64,000 bases of DNA from Thalassotalea sediminis (GTDB taxonomy: Bacteria; Pseudomonadota; Gammaproteobacteria; Enterobacterales; Alteromonadaceae): contig NZ_AP027361.1 in NCBI RefSeq assembly GCF_030295915.1, positions 372,001 through 436,000 of the forward strand, read 5' to 3'. Positions 9,236-16,398 of the stretch are shown here, piece by piece. Within the stretch, counting starts at the first letter, position 1. Every line of letters begins with the position of its first letter. The notes beneath the pieces are model-generated. The model was not told where the DNA came from. It searched no databases and saw nothing but the letters and a program-made list of their open reading frames with translations. The position numbers were made by a program, and so were the translations under genes.

Positions 9236-10141
9236 ATGAAAATTGCTATCTTATCTAGAAATGAAAATTTATATTCAACCCGCCGCTTGAAAGAAGCATG
9301 TATCGCAAGGGGACATGAGGTTGACGTAGTTGATACGTTACACTGTTATATGGATATTACCAGTAGCCGCCCGACGGTGCGTTATCATGGTGAAGAGTTG
9401 CCAAAATATGATGCGATTATTCCTCGCATAGGAGCCTCTGTAACATTCTACGGAACGGCTGTTGCGAGGCAATTTGAAATGATGGGTACTTTTAATATCA
9501 ACGAGTCGGTAGCGATTAGTCGCTCGCGAGACAAATTACGCTCATTGCAGTTATTATCAAGAAAAGGCGTTGGCCTGCCTAGAACGGGGTTTGCTAGCAA
9601 AGCAGATAATATTAAAGATTTGATAAAAAATGTTGGTGGCGCGCCTTTGGTTATTAAATTACTTGAAGGTACGCAAGGTATTGGTGTTGTATTGGCTGAT
9701 ACCGCTAAAGCAGCGGAAAGTATTATTGAAGCTTTTATGGGCCTTAAGGCGAACATTTTAGTACAAGAGTTCATTAAAGAAGCTGGTGGTGCTGATATAC
9801 GTTGTTTAGTTGTTGGCGGGCGTGTGGTTGCGGCAATGAAACGCCAAGGGTTAGAGGGAGAGTTTCGATCTAATTTACATCGTGGTGGTACTGCAGAAGT
9901 GATTAAATTAACGAAAGAAGAGCGACAAACAGCACTAAATGCTGCCAAAGTAATGGGATTAAATTTCTGTGGTGTAGATCTGCTTCGCTCGCATAATGGT
10001 CCTATGGTAATGGAAGTAAATTCTTCACCTGGTTTAGAAGGCATTGAAACTGCTACTGGTCTTGATGTAGCAAATAAGGTGATTGAGTTTATTGAGAAAA
10101 GTGCAAAAACCACCACCAATAGAACACGTGGTAAAGGTTAA
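9236..10141 (+). CDS. rimK: Ribosomal protein S6--L-glutamate ligase
   Basis: This 301-residue ATP-grasp ligase has the typical RimK start ([21 protein letters not shown]) and normal length. The substrate-binding segment is followed by the ATP-grasp core ([19 protein letters not shown]), an [16 protein letters not shown] strand and a metal-binding [13 protein letters not shown] end. RimK adds glutamate residues to the C-terminus of ribosomal protein S6 in the cytoplasm. It leads a probable four-gene operon with an AspA-like hydrolase, a RimB-like protease and an MscS channel, and is transcribed away from the HdfR-like regulator. Confidence 0.95.
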   Translation: MKIAILSRNENLYSTRRLKEACIARGHEVDVVDTLHCYMDITSSRPTVRYHGEELPKYDAIIPRIGASVTFYGTAVARQFEMMGTFNINESVAISRSRDKLRSLQLLSRKGVGLPRTGFASKADNIKDLIKNVGGAPLVIKLLEGTQGIGVVLADTAKAAESIIEAFMGLKANILVQEFIKEAGGADIRCLVVGGRVVAAMKRQGLEGEFRSNLHRGGTAEVIKLTKEERQTALNAAKVMGLNFCGVDLLRSHNGPMVMEVNSSPGLEGIETATGLDVANKVIEFIEKSAKTTTNRTRGKG

Positions 10142-10178
10142 GATAAAGTTTCATATTGCTCTTTGTTAGGAGACGGCT

Positions 10179-11213
10179 TTGAACGAATTAAAAATTGGTG
10201 AACACGTAATCTTACCCGGTGAAACAAAAAATATAGCGTTACCGGTAGCGAAACTTTATACGGATATGGATGTGCACCTTCCTGTATATATTGTTAGGGG
10301 AAAAAAGCCAGGACCTACTATATTTGTGAGTGCTGCGGTGCACGGAGATGAACTCAATGGTGTTGAAATCATTCGAAGGTTAATCAATTTAAAGGGTTTT
10401 AAAATTAATTCAGGTACCTTTATTGCTGTGCCAATGGTCAATGTTTATGGCATGGTTAATCAAAGTCGTTATATGCCAGATAGACGTGATCTAAATCGTT
10501 GTTTCCCTGGGTCTGCAAAAGGTTCACTGGCAGGACGAGTGGCGAATATATTTCTTAACGAAATAGTGAGTCATTGTGATTACGGTATTGATTTACATAC
10601 TGGGGCAATCCATCGTTCAAATTTGCCACAAATTAGAGCTGATTTAACAGACGATGAAACGCTTGAATTAGCAAAAATGTTTGGTGTACCTGTTATTTTA
10701 CATTCTAACATTATTGATGGATCACTGAGGGAAGCTGCAGTAAAAAATGACACTAAGGTGCTCTTGTATGAAGCAGGCGAAGCACTTCGCTTTGACGAGT
10801 TTTCGATTCGTGCAGGTATAAAAGGGATTATTAACGTGTTGCGTCATTTAAAAATGATGCCAAGGCGAAGAGCAGGAAAACGCCAACTTAATCATTTTAT
10901 TGCTAATAATAGTGGTTGGGTGCGTGGAAATGCTAGTGGCATTGTTACGCATCACTATTCACTTGGTGATCAAGTTAAAAAAGGCGATGTGCTAGCTGAT
11001 ATAGGTTCGCCTTTTGGTAAAATTTTAGGTCAGGTATTAGCCCATAAAGATGGCGTTATAATTGGTAAACAAAATATACCGTTAGTTCAGGAAGGCGAAG
11101 CAATGTATCACATTGCCTTTTTTTCGGAAGATGATCAACATGTGGTAAACCACATTGATACCATTGAAGAAGAACTTATTGGAAATATTGATAACAGTGA
11201 AGCATTACTATGA
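10179..11213 (+). CDS. Succinylglutamate desuccinylase/aspartoacylase-family zinc hydrolase
   Basis: This 344-residue protein of the AstE/AspA family carries zinc-site features: AAVHGDELNG (H and E), IDLHTGA (second H) and a catalytic Glu candidate in YEAGEA. The C-terminal ~100 residues look like a small beta-barrel appended to the hydrolase (SGIVTHHYSLGDQVKKGDVLADIG). The start is TTG 10179 with TAGGAGA spaced just upstream. It sits between rimK and the RimB-like gene and overlaps the latter by 4 nt. That position suggests it acts on glutamyl or related amide bonds made by the ligase, but this is inference. Confidence 0.85.
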   Translation: MNELKIGEHVILPGETKNIALPVAKLYTDMDVHLPVYIVRGKKPGPTIFVSAAVHGDELNGVEIIRRLINLKGFKINSGTFIAVPMVNVYGMVNQSRYMPDRRDLNRCFPGSAKGSLAGRVANIFLNEIVSHCDYGIDLHTGAIHRSNLPQIRADLTDDETLELAKMFGVPVILHSNIIDGSLREAAVKNDTKVLLYEAGEALRFDEFSIRAGIKGIINVLRHLKMMPRRRAGKRQLNHFIANNSGWVRGNASGIVTHHYSLGDQVKKGDVLADIGSPFGKILGQVLAHKDGVIIGKQNIPLVQEGEAMYHIAFFSEDDQHVVNHIDTIEEELIGNIDNSEALL

Positions 11214-11653
11214 AAGATAGAATCATTATCGGTAATTTAGAAAATATTGATTTACCCGAGTTAGAGATTAGTCAACTAGCGGTGCGCGTTGATACTGGAG
11301 CACAAACTTCTTCCTTACACGTTGATAATATTCAACAAATAAAGATTGGAAAGAAGCCAGGTTTAGCATTTGATATTCACCCAGAAATTCACAATGTTGA
11401 AAAGGTCGTGCGATGCAAAGCATTATTACATGATATTCGCAAAATAAAATCATCTAATGGTGTAAGTGAGCAGCGCTACGTAATAAAAACAGGCGCGAAG
11501 TTAGGAAATTTTGCATGGAATATTGAGATTACACTAACGGATAGATCCGATATGACGTATTTGATGTTATTAGGACGCGAAGCGTTAGGATCGAATTTTT
11601 ATGTCGATCCTGCTGGTGTTTTTATCGCATCAGATTTTGAGGAGAATAATTAA
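11210..11653 (+). CDS. RimB-like retropepsin-type protease (DUF785/PF05618 family)
   Basis: This 147-residue protein contains the aspartic-protease-like motif VDTGAQTSSLH near residue 28 and a second conserved segment MLLGREAL near the end. It is the 'ATP-dependent zinc protease' (PF05618) family, whose members accompany rimK in many Proteobacteria; the Pseudomonas partner is called RimB. The start ATG 11210 overlaps the AspA-like stop. The role is presumably to trim or oppose the RimK modification. Enzymatic identity within the cassette is inferred from context. Confidence 0.82.
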   Translation: MKDRIIIGNLENIDLPELEISQLAVRVDTGAQTSSLHVDNIQQIKIGKKPGLAFDIHPEIHNVEKVVRCKALLHDIRKIKSSNGVSEQRYVIKTGAKLGNFAWNIEITLTDRSDMTYLMLLGREALGSNFYVDPAGVFIASDFEENN

Positions 11654-12513
11654 TGCTGAGTGATGTAAAACAATGGCTTGACTACCCATTGTTTACCTTT
11701 AATGAACAAACGATAACGGTCATTGAGGTATTAGCCGTGCCTCTGTGGATAGTCGTGAGCTTGTTGATCGCTAAACTTGTGATTAAGAAGATCGCTAACA
11801 TGCTTAAAGCAAGAAATAAAGATCCTAACATCGTCCTACTCATTGAGCGCATTCTCTATGTTATCGTTCTTGTTGCTGTATTTTTCGTCACCTTATCGAT
11901 GTTGAATGTGCCAATAACAGCTTTTGCTTTTTTATCAGGTGCTATCGCCATTGGATTTGGTTTTGGCGCTCAGAATATCATTAACAATTTCATTAGTGGC
12001 TGGATATTGATTGGAGAAAAGCCAATACGTATAGGCGATTTTTTAGAAGTTGAAGGTGTTAAAGGCGTGGTTGAAGAAATCAATACACGTTCAACTCGTG
12101 TGCGACGTGTTGATGGTGTGCACATGTTGATACCAAATAGTAAGTTGCTTGAAAATACCGTGACGAACTGGACACTGCGCGACAAGCTAATACGAGGTAC
12201 AGTATCGGTTGGCGTGCAATATGGTAGTAACTGCGATCAGGTTGCAGAAATCATGCTAGCAGTAGCGAATAGTGAACAGGAAGTACTTGGTTCGCCAAAA
12301 GCACAAGTTTTTTTCCAAGAGTTTGGTGATAATGCCTTAGTTTTTGAAATCTATTTTTGGATTAACTCTCAGGTAGAAGGGGGTTTAAGACAGGTTGCAA
12401 GCGAAATTCGTTTTGCTTTAAACCGAAAATTTAGCGAACACGGCATTGTTGTTGCGTTTCCTCAGCGCGATATTCATCTAGATGGCGCCATAGAAATTAG
12501 CCGCAAGAAGTAA
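11653..12513 (+). CDS. MscS-family small-conductance mechanosensitive channel
   Basis: This 286-residue membrane protein has three N-terminal helices and a pore helix rich in Gly/Ala (SGAIAIGFGFGAQNIINNFISG). The MscS beta domain follows (PIRIGDFLEVEGVKGVVEEINTRSTRVR, then MLIPNSKLL). It is much closer to canonical MscS than the channel at 3171-3986. The start ATG overlaps the RimB-like stop by 1 nt (TAATG) with GGAGAAT upstream, so it is translationally joined to the rimK cassette. Why a channel travels with S6 modification genes is not evident. Confidence 0.9.
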   Translation: MLSDVKQWLDYPLFTFNEQTITVIEVLAVPLWIVVSLLIAKLVIKKIANMLKARNKDPNIVLLIERILYVIVLVAVFFVTLSMLNVPITAFAFLSGAIAIGFGFGAQNIINNFISGWILIGEKPIRIGDFLEVEGVKGVVEEINTRSTRVRRVDGVHMLIPNSKLLENTVTNWTLRDKLIRGTVSVGVQYGSNCDQVAEIMLAVANSEQEVLGSPKAQVFFQEFGDNALVFEIYFWINSQVEGGLRQVASEIRFALNRKFSEHGIVVAFPQRDIHLDGAIEISRKK

Positions 12514-12529
12514 CGTCAATAGATCAGAA

Positions 12530-12554
12530 AATAGTTGTCGGTACGACAATTATT
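12530..12554 (+). terminator. Hairpin ending the rimK-mscS operon
   Basis: An 11-bp stem (AATAGTTGTCG / CGACAATTATT, one G-T pair) with a 3-nt loop lies 17 bp after the mscS stop. The following sequence is T-rich but has no long T run, so termination strength is uncertain. Confidence 0.5.
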
Positions 12555-12653
12555 ATTTGCTTCTCTTTTAACCTCCTTAGGCATACATTCCTGCGTAGAG
12601 TTTGGTTATCTTTTGCGCATGAGTGCATGCCATATAGTTGAGGAGAACGCGTA

Positions 12654-13019
12654 ATGGAAACGTCAATTCGTGTTGGTTCAAAGCCTTTTTTTGGGGCAGA
12701 AGTATTTCCCTGTGGATTGTCGAGAAGTGGTTACTTTAATAAAAGAGAATCTCAAGAGTTAATTGAGTATGGTAATACGTTTGCTGAGCTTCAACACGGT
12801 ATATTATCGCCAATTAATGAAGAAGAGTTTTTGTTCTTAATAGAGCTTAATGACACCGTGGAAAGCACTTTATATCCAGTGAAGTTATGGAAAAAATACC
12901 TTCATGCTGTGCAGAAAAGTAGAACGTTCCATGGTTTTTCGCCGAGCAGTCGTTTTCAAGCGATAAGCCTTGAAGAAGATTCGATTAATGATGATTTGGA
13001 TATGGAATTGGCAGGCTAG
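12654..13019 (+). CDS. maoP: MaoP (DUF413) macrodomain Ori organization protein
   Basis: The product has 121 residues, compared with 112 in E. coli MaoP (YifE). Matching features include an early aromatic/Arg segment (VFPCGLSRSGYF), a middle INEEEFLFL and the KxWxKY element (KLWKKYLHAV) followed by a FHGFS segment. In E. coli MaoP organizes the Ori macrodomain by acting through the nearby maoS site. The start is ATG 12654 with GAGGAGA upstream. Its usual neighbour hdfR is present, but 3.5 kb away across the rimK cassette. Function is by family analogy. Confidence 0.82.
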   Translation: METSIRVGSKPFFGAEVFPCGLSRSGYFNKRESQELIEYGNTFAELQHGILSPINEEEFLFLIELNDTVESTLYPVKLWKKYLHAVQKSRTFHGFSPSSRFQAISLEEDSINDDLDMELAG

Positions 13020-13062
13020 TGCCTACGATGAAGTATTTACAAAACAAAAAGAGAAATTCAAA

Positions 13063-13344
13063 ATGACGACATTGAATAAAATAATACTGTGTGCATTGTT
13101 TACACTCATGATGCCGCTAACGGTTATTGCTATCGAAGATGTAGATTTGCAGCAAGCAAGTGAAAAAACATTAAAGGAGTTTGCTTTGGTGTGTAAAGCT
13201 GATGCCGCTGAAGATGAAGTAGAGTTTGATGAACTAGCGAACTATTTAGCGATTTGTATTAATGATGAATTGGAATCTAACGGTTATCAAGCGTTAAGAT
13301 CAGAGGCTTTGGATAAACTTATAAAGCCCCTGTTAAAACCGTAG
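13063..13344 (+). CDS. Small secreted protein of unknown function
   Basis: The protein has 93 residues. The N-terminus (MTTLNKIILCALFTLMMPL, then TVIA) is a clear Sec signal peptide. The mature part is acidic and helical with two cysteines (VCKADA and AICIND), which could form a disulfide in the periplasm. I do not recognise a family. I chose ATG 13063 because it begins the signal peptide; the frame is open further upstream, within maoP. It follows maoP by 43 bp and shares the terminator at 13370, so the two are probably co-transcribed. Confidence 0.65.
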   Translation: MTTLNKIILCALFTLMMPLTVIAIEDVDLQQASEKTLKEFALVCKADAAEDEVEFDELANYLAICINDELESNGYQALRSEALDKLIKPLLKP

Positions 13345-13369
13345 TATTACTGGTAACAGGCTTTTAAAG

Positions 13370-13424
13370 GCGCTCCGTTGTTAACGTTTTCTTATATAAG
13401 CGTTAATGGCTGAGCGCTTTTTTT
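13370..13424 (+). terminator. Rho-independent terminator after maoP and the small secreted protein gene
   Basis: A two-part stem pairs GCGCTC with GAGCGC and GTTAACG with CGTTAAT (one mismatch). It is followed by seven T residues. Confidence 0.8.
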
Positions 13425-13535
13425 ATTGTCCATTTAATTAAAATTTAATTTATCTTATCAACAGAAAAGTTTTGTTTTAATTTTCGGTCAATTTACACCA
13501 TATTTGCGATGTAATGGGTCAACTTGGAAAATACA

Positions 13536-13745
13536 ATGACATTGCACCAAAATATAGATGAAAGCACGACCACTGAAACGATTGATGAACTTGGTGGCAT
13601 TATTGGTTATCAAATTGCGTACTCAACGAGAAAAGCCTCACCGATGAAAACCTATCGCGACACACGTACCCGCGATAATAAGAAGCTTCGACAAGCTAAA
13701 GACGTACGTAGACAAAGCCGTACTGATTTTGAAGATTGGCATTAA
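13536..13745 (+). CDS. Short basic protein of unknown function
   Basis: This 69-residue product is rich in Arg, Lys, Asp and Thr and ends in RQSRTDFEDWH. There is no signal peptide, membrane segment or motif I recognise. I chose ATG 13536 because TTGGAAA lies just upstream; TTG 13524 would add four residues. It stands between the maoP terminator and the ahpC promoter region. The coding call rests on the open frame, the plausible ribosome site and protein-like composition. It could be a lineage-specific regulatory or nucleic-acid-binding protein, but nothing shows this. Confidence 0.5.
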   Translation: MTLHQNIDESTTTETIDELGGIIGYQIAYSTRKASPMKTYRDTRTRDNKKLRQAKDVRRQSRTDFEDWH

Positions 13746-14060
13746 AGCGCTAAGAAGGGAGTATATATACTCCCTTTGTGCCATGTAATCGAATATTAAT
13801 TATTGTTTTTATTCGGCAAGTCGGTTAGCTATTTTATTAGTACATTACTATGAGTTGTTATGCCTACTAAGCCAATACCTTTTATTTTCTTCAATAGGTT
13901 AGGGTCTGTTGGTCTTTCGAGATTAATTTTTATTGCAACCTGATTCTAATAAATAGAATGTAGAAATCTATTTATTCAAATTTTCTTATCGAAAGCATTT
14001 CTTTAATATTTCCTCATCGAAGCAATTTTGCTTTAACACCATTATTAAGAGGAAATACTC
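13746..14060. other. Intergenic region carrying the ahpC promoter and leader
   Basis: This 315-bp gene-free, AT-rich stretch contains a perfect inverted repeat at 13948-13976 (annotated separately) and an AAGAGGAAA ribosome site before ahpC. I saw no small open frame with a convincing ribosome site. Confidence 0.5.
13948..13976. promoter_or_regulatory. Perfect inverted repeat upstream of ahpC
   Basis: Arms AATAAATAGA and TCTATTTATT (10 bp, perfect) are separated by 9 bp and lie 85 bp upstream of ahpC. OxyR usually regulates ahpC, but its half-sites have ATAG and CTAT 7 bp apart; here the gap is 11 bp, so the repeat does not fit the OxyR consensus. It may bind another regulator or form an mRNA hairpin. 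Confidence 0.35.
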
Positions 14061-14624
14061 ATGGCGAAGATTGGTCAAACAATTCCAGATTTTACAGCAA
14101 CAGCGTTCCATAACGGTGAATTTACAGAAGTAAATAGCGAATTAGTTAAAGGGAAGTGGTCAATATTTTTATTTTATCCTGCAGATTTTACCTTTGTATG
14201 TCCAACTGAATTAGAGGACATGGCAAACCAATACGCACAGTTAAAGCAATTAGGTGTAGAAGTCTACGCAGTATCAACGGATACCCATTTTTCTCATAAA
14301 GCATGGCACGACTCAAGTGAGGCGATTAGCAAAATTCAATTTCCAATGATTGGTGATCAAACAGGTCATATAACACGTGGCTTTGATGTCATGATTGAAG
14401 AAGATCATATGGCGCATCGTGGCACATTTTTAGCCGATCCAGATGGCGTCATTCAAGTTGCCGAAATACACGCAGGTGGTATTGGAAGATCTGCTAAAGA
14501 CATGGTTCGCAAAGTAAAAGCTGCACAATATGTTCGTGATAACGACGGTGAAGTATGTCCAGCAGCTTGGGAACAAGGTGAAGCGACACTAACGCCAAGC
14601 TTAGATTTAGTTGGCAAAATTTAA
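14061..14624 (+). CDS. ahpC: Alkyl hydroperoxide reductase subunit C (2-Cys peroxiredoxin)
   Basis: The product has 187 residues, the normal AhpC length. The peroxidatic cysteine is Cys47 in FTFVCPTE, and the resolving cysteine lies in GEVCPAAW near the C-terminus. AhpC reduces hydrogen peroxide and organic hydroperoxides in the cytoplasm and is recycled by AhpF, encoded 82 bp downstream. AAGAGGAAA precedes ATG 14061. A 14-bp tandem duplication covers the stop codon. Confidence 0.97.
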   Translation: MAKIGQTIPDFTATAFHNGEFTEVNSELVKGKWSIFLFYPADFTFVCPTELEDMANQYAQLKQLGVEVYAVSTDTHFSHKAWHDSSEAISKIQFPMIGDQTGHITRGFDVMIEEDHMAHRGTFLADPDGVIQVAEIHAGGIGRSAKDMVRKVKAAQYVRDNDGEVCPAAWEQGEATLTPSLDLVGKI

Positions 14625-14644
14625 TTGTCCAAATTTAATTGTCC
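14617..14644. repeat. 14-bp perfect tandem duplication at the ahpC stop
   Basis: AAATTTAATTGTCC occurs twice head to tail. The first copy contains the ahpC stop codon. It looks like a recent small slippage duplication in the ahpC-ahpF spacer. Confidence 0.8.
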
Positions 14645-14706
14645 AATGTACTGGTGGGCATTTACGTTCACCTTTTTCACCCAGTAAACTTTATTAAGGT
14701 AAAACA

Positions 14707-16254
14707 ATGTTAACTAAAGATATTTTAAATGCATTAAAAACATATACCGCAACAATGACCAACGACGTGACACTAGTTTTACAGATGGGTGAGCACGAAA
14801 AGCGTGATGAACTGAAAGATTTTCTAACGCAATTAGTATCGGTTTCCGATAAGTTACAATTAGTGGAACGTGATACTAACCTTCGTAGTCCCATTACGTT
14901 TGCGATTGAAGTTGATGGAAAATTTAACGGTATTGAATTTTCAGGCATACCGTCAGGGCATGAGTTTAATTCTCTTGTTTTAGCGGTGCTACAGTCAGCG
15001 GGCACAGACATTAAGCTAGATAAACAAGTACAGTCAATCATTAAGAACATTGATCAACCCTTACATTTTGAAGTGTTTGTCAGTTTGAGTTGCCATAATT
15101 GCCCTGAAGTCGTACAGGCATTAAACCAATTTGCACTGTTAAACGACAATATTAGCAGTGAAATGATTGACGGCGGATTGTATCAAGCAATGATTGAGGA
15201 ACGTGGCATTCAAGGTGTGCCGAGTGTTTATCTTAATGGTGAGCCATTCGCTAACGGCAAAGTTGATATTGCTCAGTTATTAGATAAGTTACAAACAAAA
15301 TTTCCTTATATTTCAAAAGTTAAAGACAGTGAAAAACTACCACTACAAGATGTAACCGTCATTGGAGGTGGTCCTGCTGGCGTCGCTTCTGCTATATACG
15401 CTGCGCGTAAAGGGCTAAAAGTAACTATGATTGCAGACCGTATTGGTGGTCAGGTAAAAGATACTGTCGGTATTGAAAATTTAATATCAGTTTCCAAAAC
15501 AACGGGTACAGAATTAACCAAGAACCTATATACGCATTTAACAGAGTACGACGTTACTATTAAAGAGCATGTAAGGGTGGATGATATTGTTAAAGGCGAT
15601 ATTAAAGCTATTACTTTATCTTCTGGCGAAGTCATCGACACAAAAACACTCATTATTGCTACTGGCGCAAAATGGAGAGAGTTAGGTGTTCCTGGTGAGA
15701 AAGAAAATGTTGGTAATGGTGTTGCTTACTGCCCTCATTGTGACGGCCCTTTCTTTAAAGGCAAAGATGTAGCTGTAGTGGGCGGCGGTAACTCCGGTAT
15801 TGAAGCGGCACTAGACCTAGCAGGTATGGTAAACCATGTCACCGTGTTTGAATTTTTATCTGATTTCAAAGCGGATAAATTACTAGTTGATAAAGCGCGC
15901 GAGCATGAAAAAATCACGTTAATTAGCAATGCCGCCACAAAAGAAATCATTGCTGATAACGGAAAGGTTGTTGCCATAGATTATGTTGACAGAGAAACTG
16001 AACAAGTACATAGAAAGCATCTTGCAGGTGTTTTTGTTCAAATTGGTTTACTACCTAATAGTGAATTTTTAAAAGGTGTTGTAGAGTTAACGCCTTATGG
16101 CGAAGTGGTGATAGATGAAAGAGGTTATACGTCTGAGCCTGGTATCTTTGCTTGTGGTGACGTTACAACCGTGCCTTATAAACAAATTGTCATCGCAATG
16201 GGAGAGGGGGCAAAAGCGGCGCTGTCAGCATTTGACTATCTAATTCGACAATAA
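14707..16254 (+). CDS. ahpF: Alkyl hydroperoxide reductase subunit F
   Basis: The product has 515 residues (521 in E. coli). The N-terminal pair of thioredoxin folds carries the CHNC redox motif (about residue 129). The FAD site [10 protein letters not shown] follows at about 219, then the thioredoxin-reductase-type CPHC pair ([11 protein letters not shown]), the NAD site [12 protein letters not shown] and the FAD C-terminal FACGDVTT. It transfers electrons from NADH to AhpC. AAGG lies before ATG 14707. A terminator follows at 16286. All redox centres are present. Confidence 0.97.
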   Translation: MLTKDILNALKTYTATMTNDVTLVLQMGEHEKRDELKDFLTQLVSVSDKLQLVERDTNLRSPITFAIEVDGKFNGIEFSGIPSGHEFNSLVLAVLQSAGTDIKLDKQVQSIIKNIDQPLHFEVFVSLSCHNCPEVVQALNQFALLNDNISSEMIDGGLYQAMIEERGIQGVPSVYLNGEPFANGKVDIAQLLDKLQTKFPYISKVKDSEKLPLQDVTVIGGGPAGVASAIYAARKGLKVTMIADRIGGQVKDTVGIENLISVSKTTGTELTKNLYTHLTEYDVTIKEHVRVDDIVKGDIKAITLSSGEVIDTKTLIIATGAKWRELGVPGEKENVGNGVAYCPHCDGPFFKGKDVAVVGGGNSGIEAALDLAGMVNHVTVFEFLSDFKADKLLVDKAREHEKITLISNAATKEIIADNGKVVAIDYVDRETEQVHRKHLAGVFVQIGLLPNSEFLKGVVELTPYGEVVIDERGYTSEPGIFACGDVTTVPYKQIVIAMGEGAKAALSAFDYLIRQ

Positions 16255-16285
16255 CGTTAACTCTCGTTACTGTTGTGCACTAATT

Positions 16286-16314
16286 AAAGCTCACGTTATG
16301 TGGGCTTTTGTTTT
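16286..16314 (+). terminator. Rho-independent terminator after ahpF
   Basis: Stem AAAGCTCAC / GTGGGCTTT (one T-G pair) with loop GTTAT is followed by TGTTTT. Confidence 0.75.
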
Positions 16315-16398
16315 AATGGTGAATCACATTGCCATTAGCCGTTAAGCCAAGTAGCATTACATTAGTTAATTTTTCTTACGCTGTGATAACTGATTTTC

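Noticed and set aside
9448..10119. Long open frame (223 codons) on the minus strand inside rimK
   Set aside because: It is fully within the well-supported rimK frame, has low-complexity Ser/Pro/Thr composition typical of antisense shadows and no ribosome site.
13948..13976. OxyR site at ahpC
   Set aside because: The ATAG and CTAT elements are 11 bp apart, not 7 as in OxyR sites, so I call it only an inverted repeat.
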